DNA of 64,000 bases from UMGS1975 sp959600905. GTDB lineage: Bacteria > Bacillota > Clostridia > Christensenellales > QAND01. Of this stretch, positions 50,057-58,422 are shown piece after piece. The stretch lies in the NCBI GenBank assembly GCA_959600905.1, contig CAUGNO010000003.1:62001-126000 (forward strand). Direction: 5' to 3'. Each line of letters starts with the position of its first letter. Positions within the stretch are counted from its first letter, which is position 1. A program made the translations under genes and the position numbers. The notes beneath the pieces are model-generated. The model worked only from the letters and a program-made list of their open reading frames with translations, made no database searches and was not told where the DNA came from.

Positions 50057-51894
50057 TGCAAAGCCATTTGGAAGAAAAGGATTATTCGGAAAAAATCAGC
50101 CTTTCGCTTTGGAAACGCCTGTTTGCCTTTGCCCGCCCTTATCGGGGATTGATGATCCAGCTTGGCATTGCGGATATATTCCTGGGCCTTGGCGAGACCA
50201 TCTTTCCGCTGCTGACCCGCTATGCCATTGATCATTCCATAGGCCAGCATACCCTGGACGGCCTGGTTCCTTTTCTGGCGGCCTCTATTTCTCTGGCGGC
50301 TTTGTTGGCCTTTTGCGTCTGGCTGTTTATCAAACAGGCCGGCCGCATCGAGCAAGGCATCAGCTACGATATCCGCAAGAAGAGCTTCCATCATTTGCAG
50401 CAGCTGAGCTTTTCCTATTATGACCGTACCCCGGTGGGCTATATCATGGCGCGGATGACCAGCGACACAGCTCGGCTTTCCGAAACCATCGCTTGGAGCC
50501 TGGTGGACATCCTTTGGGCCGTCGCACGGATGGGCGGGGCCCTCATTGCTATGTTTTCCATCAGCCCGCGCATCACCGGCTATGTATTGCTCGTCATCCC
50601 TCCGCTTGGCATCGTGACCGTCTATTTCCAGCGGCGTATTTTCAAAAGCCAACGCCAGGTACGCAAGGCCAATTCCCGCATCACCGGTGCGCTGAACGAA
50701 TCCATCATGGGCGCGGCGACGACAAAATCCCTCGTGCGCGAGGATAAAAATTTAGAGGAATTTTCCGGCTTGGCCGGGCACATGCGCAAGGTTTCGCGCA
50801 AGGCCGCCCATCTCAACGCTACCTATCTGCCCCTTGTCATGCTGCTGGGCAGCATCGGCGGGGCATTGGCGCTTTGGCGCGGCGGCATCCTGCAACACGA
50901 AGGGCTCATTTGGTTTGGCACCATCTCCGCCTTTGCCAGCTATTCACTGCAGTTTTTTGACCCCATGCAGCAGCTGGCGCGTATTTTTGGCGAAATGCAG
51001 ATGGCGCAGGCCTCTGCCGAGCGCGTCTTTACGCTGCTCGATACCGAGCCCGAGATCGTGGACACTCCCGCTTCGCTTGAAACAGAGGGAGATGCCTTTG
51101 CCCCGAAAAAAGAAAATTGGGCGCCCGTCCAAGGAGAAGTCGTCTTTGAAGACGTTACCTTCCGCTATGGCGACGGCCCCGTTGTCTTAAAACATTTTAA
51201 CCTGCATGTATCCCCGGGGCAGACCATTGCGCTGGTCGGGCAGACCGGCAGCGGCAAAAGCACCATAGTCAACCTGCTTTGCCGTTTTTATGAGCCGACC
51301 AGCGGCCGCATCCTCTTAGACGGGGTGGATATCCGCGCCCATTCCCAGGCTTTTTTGCAGTCGCACTTGGGATATGTATTGCAGGCGCCTCATCTGTTCT
51401 CCGGTACCATCGCAGACAATATTCGCTATGGCGACCCCACCGCCTCTATGGAACGAGTGCGCTGGGCCGCAGAACAGGTTTCTGCTGCCCCGTTTATCGA
51501 TCAACTTCCGGAAGGGTATCAAACCCAGGTGGGTGAGGGCGGCAACCGTCTGTCCACCGGACAAAAGCAGCTGATTTCCTTTGCACGCGCCCTGCTGCCC
51601 GACCCGCCGTTGTTTGTGCTGGATGAGGCCACCAGCTCCATCGATACCGAGACAGAGCAGCTCATTCAGCAGGCCATCGAGCGCACGTTTGTCGGGCGCA
51701 CGGCGTTTGTCATTGCCCATCGGCTGAGTACCATCCGCCACGCGGACATCATTTTGGTCTTGCGGCACGGTACGCTCATTGAAAAGGGGACGCATAAAGA
51801 GCTGATGGCCCAGTATGGGTATTACCGGCGGCTCTACGAAAACCAATTCATTGCCAATGAACAAAAAGAGCTGCTTTCCGGTGAAAAAAAATAA
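50056..51894 (+). CDS. Heterodimeric ABC exporter, catalytic subunit
   Basis: 612 residues: exporter transmembrane domain (~25-345), then nucleotide-binding domain with Walker A GQTGSGKSTIV, signature LSTGQKQLIS and Walker B LFVLDEATSSIDTE with the catalytic Glu. The non-canonical LSTGQ signature would face the degenerate Walker B of the partner. The two genes therefore complement each other exactly as in one-active-site exporters. Translationally coupled to the partner by a 1-nt overlap. No regulator is adjacent. About 215 bp of AT-rich sequence with no clear terminator separates it from the ArsR gene. Confidence 0.92.
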   Translation: MQSHLEEKDYSEKISLSLWKRLFAFARPYRGLMIQLGIADIFLGLGETIFPLLTRYAIDHSIGQHTLDGLVPFLAASISLAALLAFCVWLFIKQAGRIEQGISYDIRKKSFHHLQQLSFSYYDRTPVGYIMARMTSDTARLSETIAWSLVDILWAVARMGGALIAMFSISPRITGYVLLVIPPLGIVTVYFQRRIFKSQRQVRKANSRITGALNESIMGAATTKSLVREDKNLEEFSGLAGHMRKVSRKAAHLNATYLPLVMLLGSIGGALALWRGGILQHEGLIWFGTISAFASYSLQFFDPMQQLARIFGEMQMAQASAERVFTLLDTEPEIVDTPASLETEGDAFAPKKENWAPVQGEVVFEDVTFRYGDGPVVLKHFNLHVSPGQTIALVGQTGSGKSTIVNLLCRFYEPTSGRILLDGVDIRAHSQAFLQSHLGYVLQAPHLFSGTIADNIRYGDPTASMERVRWAAEQVSAAPFIDQLPEGYQTQVGEGGNRLSTGQKQLISFARALLPDPPLFVLDEATSSIDTETEQLIQQAIERTFVGRTAFVIAHRLSTIRHADIILVLRHGTLIEKGTHKELMAQYGYYRRLYENQFIANEQKELLSGEKK

Positions 51895-52043
51895 TAAAAA
51901 AAGAGCGGGAATGCCAACGCCACATAGGGAAGTAATTTGGAAACAACATCGAAATACAACTTATGGGCGTTGCAAAGGGGAAAAGGCAGTGTAGAAGGCA
52001 GAATTGCTTTTTTACACTGTCTTTTATTTATCAAAAAAATATA

Positions 52044-52072
52044 TTGAAAATTTTCTATATGTTGCATATAAT
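52044..52072 (+). promoter_or_regulatory. Promoter of the ArsR operon
   Basis: TTGAAA and TATAAT with a 17-nt spacer. The operator palindrome at 52075-52096 begins 3 nt after the -10. Confidence 0.75.
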
Positions 52073-52074
52073 AA

Positions 52075-52096
52075 CACATAGACATTTTTCTATGTG
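52075..52096 (+). promoter_or_regulatory. ArsR-type operator
   Basis: CACATAGA-N6-TCTATGTG is a perfect 8-base inverted repeat over the transcription start, well placed for repression by the ArsR-family protein encoded next. Confidence 0.65.
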
Positions 52097-52111
52097 AGGT
52101 GATTAGGAGAG

Positions 52112-52420
52112 ATGGACGAAAAAAGAATTGCGATAATTTTCAAAGCGTTTTGCGATGAAAACCGCATTAGAATTATAAAACTGCTGCGTTCAGGTGAAAA
52201 ATGCGCCTGCAAGCTGTTGGAAGAAATCAATGTCACACAGCCCACCCTTTCCCACCATATGAAAATACTGTGCGACGCCGGGATCATTGTCGGGCGCAAA
52301 GAGGGAAAATGGACGCACTATTCCATTTCAGAAAAAGGTGTAGAACAAGCAAAAGAATGTTTGCGGCAGTTGACAACACTTGATGGCCCATGTGAAAACA
52401 AACCGTGCTGTGAAAAGTGA
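52112..52420 (+). CDS. arsR: ArsR-family metalloregulator
   Basis: 102 residues. Winged helix-turn-helix (AFCDENRIRIIKLLRSGEKC, LLEEINVTQPTLSHHMKIL). The alpha-3 motif CAC in place of the ArsR CVC supplies thiol ligands, and a C-terminal cluster (CENKPCCEK) adds three more cysteines. It should sit on the operator and leave DNA on binding arsenite, methylarsenite or a similar thiophilic ion. First gene of a three-gene unit whose codon use is more AT-rich than the flanking genes. Confidence 0.9.
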   Translation: MDEKRIAIIFKAFCDENRIRIIKLLRSGEKCACKLLEEINVTQPTLSHHMKILCDAGIIVGRKEGKWTHYSISEKGVEQAKECLRQLTTLDGPCENKPCCEK

Positions 52421-52508
52421 GGAAGTTTATACATCGCTTTTCCGCACGGCTTATATTTGGAATTATAAATAGATATATTTCAATATGATTATATGAAAGG
52501 GGCTTTCT

Positions 52509-53522
52509 ATGGAGGCATTAAAAACAGCGTGGGACTTTTTTCAAAACGAAGTCCTCGGTATGAACTGGCTGAATCAGCTTATTGCAACAATTTTGAACGC
52601 TTGCGGCTTGGATACCACAAGTAAAATCGGTGCCAGCATTCAATTCTTCATTTACGATACCATAAAAATTATGGTATTGCTCGGCGTGTTGATTTTGATT
52701 ATCTCGTATATTCAAAGTTATTTTCCACCCGAAAGAACAAAAAAGATACTCGGCAGATTTCACGGAATATGGGCGAATATCATCGCCGCCCTGCTCGGTA
52801 CGGTAACACCGTTTTGCTCGTGTTCCTCTATTCCGCTGTTTATCGGATTTACAAGCGCAGGTTTGCCGCTTGGCGTTACATTTTCCTTTTTGATTTCTTC
52901 GCCGATGGTTGATCTCGGCAGCCTTGTCTTGTTGATGAGCATTTTCGGCTGGAAAGTCGCTGTTTTGTATGTGATTCTCGGCTTGGTGATTGCTGTTATC
53001 GGCGGTACTTTAATCGAAAAGCTGCACCTTGAAAATCAAGTGGAAGAATATATCCGAAACGGTCATTCTATTGATGTTCCGCAGGAAGAACTGCATTTCA
53101 AAGACCGTATGAAATATGCTTGGGAGCAGGTCGTTGAAACTGCCAAAAAGGTTACGCCCTATGTTTTGATCGGCGTGGGCATTGGTGCTATCATTCATAA
53201 CTGGATTCCCGAAGAATTTATTGTCAAAACACTTGGCGACAACAATCCGTTCGGCGTAATTCTTGCCACAATAGTCGGTATTCCGATGTATGCGGATATT
53301 TTCGGTACAATCCCGATTGCAGAGGCTCTGCTGGCAAAGGGCGCTTTGCTCGGCGTTGTCCTTTCCTTTATGATGGGCGTTACAACGCTCTCGCTTCCCT
53401 CGATGATTATGCTTCGTAAGGCGGTCAAACCGAAACTGCTTGCTATTTTCATTGGAATATGTTCTGTCGGTATTATCGTTGTGGGTTACTTCTTCAACGC
53501 AATACAATATTTGATCGTATAA
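52509..53522 (+). CDS. arsP: ArsP-like permease (DUF318 family)
   Basis: 337 residues with AAAGGGG ahead of the ATG. About eight membrane segments. The conserved TPFCSCSSIPLFIGFTSAG carries the cysteines that bind trivalent arsenic in ArsP, and a second Gly-rich block reads GIPMYADIFGTIPIAEAL. ArsP exports methylarsenite and trivalent aromatic arsenicals, and related permeases serve other substrates. Placement between arsR and a Cys-rich thioredoxin-like protein supports the organoarsenical call, though the substrate is not proven by sequence. Confidence 0.85.
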   Translation: MEALKTAWDFFQNEVLGMNWLNQLIATILNACGLDTTSKIGASIQFFIYDTIKIMVLLGVLILIISYIQSYFPPERTKKILGRFHGIWANIIAALLGTVTPFCSCSSIPLFIGFTSAGLPLGVTFSFLISSPMVDLGSLVLLMSIFGWKVAVLYVILGLVIAVIGGTLIEKLHLENQVEEYIRNGHSIDVPQEELHFKDRMKYAWEQVVETAKKVTPYVLIGVGIGAIIHNWIPEEFIVKTLGDNNPFGVILATIVGIPMYADIFGTIPIAEALLAKGALLGVVLSFMMGVTTLSLPSMIMLRKAVKPKLLAIFIGICSVGIIVVGYFFNAIQYLIV

Positions 53523-53539
53523 TTTAGGAGGTTGTCATT

Positions 53540-53905
53540 ATGGCATTGTTCAACTTTGGAAAGAAAAAGGACGAAGAAAAGAAAGCACCCGCTTGCGCTT
53601 GCAGTTGTGGCTGTTCTGCAACCGAGTGCTGCCCCGATTTAAAAGAGGGCGAAATCTGCTGTATCAAGGTGTTAGGGGCGGGTTGTAAGTCCTGCCACGA
53701 GCAGTATGAGAATGCGAAACAAGCGGTAAAGGATATGGGACTTTCCGTAGAGGTCGAATACATTACCGATATGCAGAAAGTAATGGAATATGGCGTTATG
53801 AGTATGCCTGCCCTTGTTGTCAATGAAAAGGTTGTTGCTATGGGCAAGGTTTTAAAAGCAAGTGAAGTCGTGGCTTTATTGCAAAAATTAGAACGCCAAG
53901 AATGA
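53540..53905 (+). CDS. Small thioredoxin-like protein with Cys-rich N-terminus
   Basis: 121 residues, SD TTAGGAGG. The C-terminal ~78 residues form a thioredoxin_3-type domain: IKVLGAGCKSCHEQYENAK with the CKSC redox pair and MSMPALVVNEKVV with the cis-Pro. The N-terminal extension holds a cysteine cluster (CACSCGCSATECC), which could bind or hand over a thiophilic metal. Such proteins often accompany DUF318 permeases. It is the last gene of the ArsR unit and probably reduces or delivers the exported ion. Confidence 0.85.
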   Translation: MALFNFGKKKDEEKKAPACACSCGCSATECCPDLKEGEICCIKVLGAGCKSCHEQYENAKQAVKDMGLSVEVEYITDMQKVMEYGVMSMPALVVNEKVVAMGKVLKASEVVALLQKLERQE

Positions 53906-53939
53906 AAAAATCACAAAATGTCGCATATCGTAACAAGCA

Positions 53940-53963
53940 GGGAAACTGTATTGACAGTTTCCC
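53940..53963 (+). other. Perfect hairpin downstream of the arsR operon
   Basis: A ten-base perfect stem GGGAAACTGT/ACAGTTTCCC with a 4-nt loop but no T-run. It probably stabilises the mRNA end, as a true terminator follows at 53972. Confidence 0.55.
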
Positions 53964-53971
53964 AAGATAAA

Positions 53972-54008
53972 AAAGGTGTAGCACCCAAATAGTGCTACGC
54001 CTTTCTAT
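53972..54008 (+). terminator. Terminator of the arsR operon
   Basis: The thirteen-base stem AAAGGTGTAGCAC/GTGCTACGCCTTT (one wobble) is followed by a short T-rich tail. Confidence 0.7.
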
Positions 54009-54058
54009 CTAATGGAAAATTTCCTTATTTGGCGTTGTCAAACTCCGCTCTTTTTCTT

Positions 54059-54721
54059 TTAATATTTGGATTCCATCACATAGACTTTCGCCCGTTTCGG
54101 AATGGTATATCCATCCAAATGCATTACGGAATCATGGTACATGCTGATGGCATACTCGCTTTTTTTCATCTCTTCCAAAAAGTCCTCTACCGGCGCTAGA
54201 TCATAGCGGCATGCCTCTGTCTTGTAGTGCATCGGGATCACGATCTTTACATCCAACGCCTCGACAACCTCGGCCGCCTGTTTGGCGTCTATGGTAAACA
54301 AGCCGCCTACCGGAATCATCAATACGTCGATCTTTCCCAGTGCCTTTACCTGTTCTTTGCCCAGCACATGGCCCAAATCTCCGCAATGACAAAAGCGCAA
54401 GCCGTCTGTCTCTACGATGGAAACAAGGTTTTCCCCACGCTTTGTCCCATTTTCATCATCATGATAAGTAGGCACCGTGTCTATGGCAAACCCTTTGGTT
54501 TCAAAATGGCCTGCCTTGTCTATCTTCATATAGTCGGGATTTTGAATGACTGCGGTATTCGCGTGGTCCATATGCCCATGAGAACAGATGACAACATCCA
54601 CTTTATCCAGCTGGGGCTCCTTATACCCCGTATCCTCGCCCCTATAAGGGTCTATCAGCAACCGATGCCCCTCTTCATTGGCCAAACAAAAGCACGAATG
54701 TGCCAACCATTCCAATGTCAT
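54059..54721 (-). CDS. UlaG-like metallo-beta-lactamase-fold hydrolase
   Basis: 220 residues from ATG 54721. The frame upstream to 54769 has no SD. Metal-binding motifs: LAHSCFCLANEEG, SHGHMDHANT, the Asp/His of CGDLGHVLG, and IPMHYKTEA. This is the short UlaG/YtnP-like branch (about 220-230 residues) of metal-dependent hydrolases. The substrate is unknown; members act on phosphodiesters or lactones. Monocistronic. Confidence 0.88.
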   Translation of the reverse strand: MTLEWLAHSCFCLANEEGHRLLIDPYRGEDTGYKEPQLDKVDVVICSHGHMDHANTAVIQNPDYMKIDKAGHFETKGFAIDTVPTYHDDENGTKRGENLVSIVETDGLRFCHCGDLGHVLGKEQVKALGKIDVLMIPVGGLFTIDAKQAAEVVEALDVKIVIPMHYKTEACRYDLAPVEDFLEEMKKSEYAISMYHDSVMHLDGYTIPKRAKVYVMESKY

Positions 54722-54808
54722 GTTTTCACGCCCTTTCCTTTCTAGGTTATTATATAGTATAGCATACAATTCCCTAAAAATGGAATTCCCGCTTTGTTTT
54801 GTTTGTCG

Positions 54809-56161
54809 TCAATATACAAAGGTTCCATCCTCCGCATCGATGATTTGTAGAATGTCCTCTTCCTCGCCCGTTTCGGCGTTGATGTGTACATAGAACGAAT
54901 CGCCGCCGTTGGTGCCGACAAATTCATAGCACAATGCCTCCCCCATATCGTCGGTGGGGATCAAGGCCAGCCTGCACGCCTGAATATCCAGACGCTGCGC
55001 CACGCGCTGTTCCATGGCTGCCTGGTCGATGGTGGTCTTGTTTTCCATCTGCCTATCCGTATGGTACACGATATAATTGTTGGCATCCATCCCCACGATA
55101 CGGCCGGATTCTACCTCGATCCAAACTTTAACCAGATCCGGGTACAAATACACCTCGTTTTGCACCGGAAGCATATTTAAAACCGCCATGCCGTTGTAAT
55201 ATTGCGCGTAAGCGCCCCGCATCTCCGGATACCCTCTTTGTTGAAGATACTGCGCCGCCGTTTCCTCCAGCGCAGACAACTGCTCGTCCGAAGGGCGTAC
55301 AGTCTCGCTGCCTGCGCTGTTTGGCAGCGCCTGATACAGCAAGCCGTCTCGCTTGGTCACGCTGATATCTATCACCAGCCCGTCATCCATCGTACATTGA
55401 AATTCGTACGTTGGAATCAATCCCTCATTCTGTTCGCCGGTTTGCTCATAATCGCCAGGGAAAAAGCGCTTTGCCGTTTCCAAAGCCTGCTCTACACTGA
55501 CTTCCGGACCCTGTGCATTTTTGGGCTGAATATTCTCTGCCTTTTCTGAAAAGGCGCCATCGTAGATCAGCCTTGGACGCTGTTGCATGCTCTCCATGAC
55601 TTTGCTGGCGTTTTCGCCGCTTCCATTGAGCATGTCAAGCTGTTTAGACGGATCGTCTATATCCCAGTGAATGCCCTCTGCGCGTCTCTGATCCAGCAGC
55701 TTTGACAATTCGTTGCTCTGCTCCTCCATGGTTTTAAGCGTATCGTATTCTTCCTGGGTGATGTCCGTCCCCTGCTCTATCTTTTGAGACAGTAGATAGC
55801 AATAATCTCCCAATTCATTGACAAAGGTAAGCAGCGGCTCGCTCACATCCTCCGGCAGCGGCAGGGTCGACAGAGCGCCCTGTGTTTCCCCGGCCAGCCT
55901 CCAAAGGCCCCCCAGCAGCAGGGCCTGCTGTGCTTGGGAGGTGCTGACGCGCAGCTTGGCCAGCTCTGCCCCCATGTTGGAAACATTGCCGGAGATCTCT
56001 CCCAATGCTTGATCATAGGCATTGTTCAGCTGCTGAGCATAGGCGTTTTTTCGGCCTAGGCTCTGTGTCAAAAACATGGCCAAAACCACAGCGGTCACCA
56101 GCATGGCCACCGCAATCAAACGCCAGATTTTTGTCTTTGTCCAGGTATGCTTTGTCTGCAT
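54809..56161 (-). CDS. ypeB: Germination protein YpeB
   Basis: 450 residues from ATG 56161, 5 nt after GGGAGG; the longer frame to 56230 overlaps sleB. An N-terminal membrane anchor (LIAVAMLVTAVVLAMFLTQS) is followed by the YpeB coil (~30-150, ending in SKLLDQRRAEGIHWDIDDPS). C-terminal PepSY-like repeats follow (VSVEQALETAKRFFPGDY, AAMEQRVAQRLDIQA). It stabilises SleB in the dormant spore and is released on germination. The sleB-ypeB order is standard. Confidence 0.93.
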   Translation of the reverse strand: MQTKHTWTKTKIWRLIAVAMLVTAVVLAMFLTQSLGRKNAYAQQLNNAYDQALGEISGNVSNMGAELAKLRVSTSQAQQALLLGGLWRLAGETQGALSTLPLPEDVSEPLLTFVNELGDYCYLLSQKIEQGTDITQEEYDTLKTMEEQSNELSKLLDQRRAEGIHWDIDDPSKQLDMLNGSGENASKVMESMQQRPRLIYDGAFSEKAENIQPKNAQGPEVSVEQALETAKRFFPGDYEQTGEQNEGLIPTYEFQCTMDDGLVIDISVTKRDGLLYQALPNSAGSETVRPSDEQLSALEETAAQYLQQRGYPEMRGAYAQYYNGMAVLNMLPVQNEVYLYPDLVKVWIEVESGRIVGMDANNYIVYHTDRQMENKTTIDQAAMEQRVAQRLDIQACRLALIPTDDMGEALCYEFVGTNGGDSFYVHINAETGEEEDILQIIDAEDGTFVY

Positions 56162-56172
56162 AGCATCCTCCC

Positions 56173-56877
56173 TCATTTGCAAAATACGTGCTGGCCAATG
56201 GTCAGCATGATCGGGCGCTGTTTGATCCATTCATTGGTTGCCGTTCTAGGATTGTAATAATATAGGCAACCCTTTGTCGGGTCATATCCGTTGAGCGCAT
56301 CCTTGGCCGCGCGATACGCTTCGTTATCCGGTGTCAAGTTAAACTGCCCGTCCGCGACTGCGTCAAATGCGCCCGGCTGATAGATAACGCCCGAAATGGA
56401 ATTGGGGAATTCCGCGCTCTTTACTCTGTTTAAAATCACAGCAGCCACTGCCACCTTCCCTTTATACGGTTCTCCCCTGGCCTCGCCATGAATGGCCCTT
56501 GCCAAAAGCGTAATGTCCGCTTGGTTCTGCGAGGGCGAGCTGCTACCGCTGGCCCCGCTGCTTTCAAGCTGAATACCTAATTTTGCGGCTGTGGCAGGGC
56601 CGATAATACCATCAGACGTCAATCCGTTGGTACTCTGGAAATATTTAACGGCCTTTTCCGTACCGCTGCCAAATATGCCGTCTACGCTACCGTCGTAATA
56701 GCCCCAATTTTTCAGCTTTTGCTGTACGGTCTTTACCAACGGGCCCTGCGACCCTTTTTTTAAATTTACCGTTGCCGCCAACGCCGCCTGTTGGTTGGGA
56801 AACATCAGCGTCAGCATAGTGCTCAGCGCGACGACCAACCCCAGCAGCTTTGCGGGTGCATGCTTTGTGTTCTCCAT
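56173..56877 (-). CDS. sleB: Spore cortex-lytic enzyme SleB
   Basis: 234 residues. Signal peptide (LLGLVVALSTMLTLMFPNQ, cleavage after ALA). Peptidoglycan-binding domain (~38-100, KKGSQGPLVKTVQQKLKNWG). Catalytic hydrolase_2 domain (~120-234, LLARAIHGEARGEPYKGKVA with the catalytic Glu). It is a lytic transglycosylase that cuts cortex peptidoglycan containing muramic lactam during germination. Followed by ypeB, whose SD lies in the interval. Confidence 0.95.
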   Translation of the reverse strand: MENTKHAPAKLLGLVVALSTMLTLMFPNQQAALAATVNLKKGSQGPLVKTVQQKLKNWGYYDGSVDGIFGSGTEKAVKYFQSTNGLTSDGIIGPATAAKLGIQLESSGASGSSSPSQNQADITLLARAIHGEARGEPYKGKVAVAAVILNRVKSAEFPNSISGVIYQPGAFDAVADGQFNLTPDNEAYRAAKDALNGYDPTKGCLYYYNPRTATNEWIKQRPIMLTIGQHVFCK

Positions 56878-56891
56878 ACCGCGTTCCTCCT

Positions 56892-57395
56892 TTATTCAAA
56901 CAGCCCTGCTAAAAACGATTCATATTCCACACCGTCGGAAGGCTGCCAATTTTCTTCTGTTTGCACCGGCTCTAATAAACATAGTGGCGGAAACAGCACA
57001 CACCACCAATTTTGTCCCTCTGCCTGCCCTAGCTTGATACGCAGCGCCCGGTACTCGCCTGCCGGAAATAGCACGTCGCCGTATGTCTTATCCGGAAATT
57101 CAAAGGTGCCAATCTCTGCTGTTGCCCGGTAAGGGAATCCCTCTTCTTCCAATACGCTGTTTGCAGTTTCTATCAATTCTTCCAAATGCCGGGCTGCGTA
57201 CTGCTCCGCTTCCTGGCTCGTCTGTGCCCCATCCATATCGCCCAACTCTTGAATGATGGCGTCTCGAACCTCCAGCTTTACGGCCTGATCCGCTTCGCTG
57301 TTGCTGTCTGCAATGACGTGCAGGCGGAATACCGGCGGTACGCCTTGCGCAGTTGCTAAGCTGAGCGCAATGAGAAATGCTATCCATCGTTTCAT
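56892..57395 (-). CDS. spoIIR: Stage II sporulation protein R
   Basis: 167 residues. Signal peptide (RWIAFLIALSLATAQ) and the SpoIIR core FRLHVIADSNSEADQAVKLEVR, AEIGTFEFPDKTYGDVLFPA and GEYRALRIKLGQAEGQNWWC. Secreted from the forespore, it activates the SpoIIGA protease that processes pro-sigma-E in the mother cell. It lies 14 nt before sleB, so the two may share a forespore-specific (sigma-F or sigma-G) transcript, but I could not confirm a promoter. Confidence 0.95.
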   Translation of the reverse strand: MKRWIAFLIALSLATAQGVPPVFRLHVIADSNSEADQAVKLEVRDAIIQELGDMDGAQTSQEAEQYAARHLEELIETANSVLEEEGFPYRATAEIGTFEFPDKTYGDVLFPAGEYRALRIKLGQAEGQNWWCVLFPPLCLLEPVQTEENWQPSDGVEYESFLAGLFE

Positions 57396-57466
57396 TTGTA
57401 AACGCCTCGTTTTCCCTTGATGTTATGTATCCAAAGTTTGTCCAATCTGGAATTTTTTAACCGCCC

Positions 57467-57494
57467 TTGCCAAAAAAAATGGGTCTGATACAAT
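57467..57494 (+). promoter_or_regulatory. ispE: ispE promoter
   Basis: TTGCCA and TACAAT with a 16-nt spacer, about 40 nt before the start codon. Confidence 0.5.
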
Positions 57495-57532
57495 GAAACT
57501 ACGAAAACTACCGGAAAAGGAGTGGTTGTGTT

Positions 57533-58375
57533 TTGATCTCTGCGCGCTCTACCGCTAAATTGAATCTTACGTTAAAAATCACCGGTACCCGCCCAGATGG
57601 ATACCATCTCTTGGATTCCCTGTTTTGCAGCGTCGATCTGCACGACAAGCTCACCATTACGCCCGGCCAAGACGCATGTTCGACGGTATGCAGCCCAGAA
57701 CAGCCCATCGTAAACAACCTTGCCACGCGGGCAGCGCTGCTCTTTTATCAACAGGCAGGCATTTCCGGCGGATGCCGAATACGCCTGGAAAAGCGCATCC
57801 CTATGGAAGCTGGCCTTGGCGGGGGCAGCGGCGATGCCGCCGCCGTATTGAAGGCCTTGAACGAACACTTTGACCATCCTTTTTCTGAGGAAGCGCTCTT
57901 TGCGCTAGCCCTGCAGCTAGGGGCGGATATCCCCTTTGCCCTCAAGGGAGGTCTGGCCCGCGTTACGGGGATCGGAGAAACGCATACTCATCTCCATATG
58001 CGTCGCTCATTTAGCTTTGTCATCGCAAAGCCTGCCCAAGGCTTGTCTACCCAGCAGATGTACGCCTGTTATGATGAATCTCCCTCCGGCCTTCCCATCG
58101 ACAACGATGCGTTTTATCGGGCTCTTTTGGCGCTGGATGGCACCGCCATGCGTGCCTATGGCGGCAACGACTTACAGCCGGCAGCGGAAAAGCATCTTCC
58201 CATCATCGCGCATCTTCAGGATAAGCTATACCAAAGCGGCGCCTTGTATGCCGCGATGACGGGCAGCGGCTCTGCTGTATTCGGCCTTTTTCCTTCCTAT
58301 GAGCAGGCTCATATAGCCCAAGCATCCTTGCATTCTATGGTTCCTTACTGTGTTTGCTGCCAATCGCTCGTATAG
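57533..58375 (+). CDS. ispE: 4-diphosphocytidyl-2-C-methyl-D-erythritol kinase
   Basis: 280 residues from TTG 57533 after AAAAGGAG. GHMP kinase: N-terminal SARSTAKLNLTLKITGTRPDGYH, the ATP loop PMEAGLGGGSGDAAAVLKAL, and the C-terminal MTGSGSAVFGLFP. It phosphorylates CDP-methylerythritol in the non-mevalonate isoprenoid pathway. The organism therefore uses the MEP route for the lipid carriers needed by the wall enzymes in this window. Single gene, ending at a bidirectional terminator. Confidence 0.95.
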   Translation: MISARSTAKLNLTLKITGTRPDGYHLLDSLFCSVDLHDKLTITPGQDACSTVCSPEQPIVNNLATRAALLFYQQAGISGGCRIRLEKRIPMEAGLGGGSGDAAAVLKALNEHFDHPFSEEALFALALQLGADIPFALKGGLARVTGIGETHTHLHMRRSFSFVIAKPAQGLSTQQMYACYDESPSGLPIDNDAFYRALLALDGTAMRAYGGNDLQPAAEKHLPIIAHLQDKLYQSGALYAAMTGSGSAVFGLFPSYEQAHIAQASLHSMVPYCVCCQSLV

Positions 58376-58386
58376 GCTGACAATAT

Positions 58387-58419
58387 AAAAAAGCGGTAAG
58401 CCGTGCTTACCGCTTTTTT
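58387..58419. terminator. Bidirectional terminator
   Basis: The twelve-base stem AAAAGCGGTAAG/CTTACCGCTTTT with A/T tails sits between ispE and the convergent SPOCS gene. Confidence 0.85.
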
Positions 58420-58422
58420 CTT

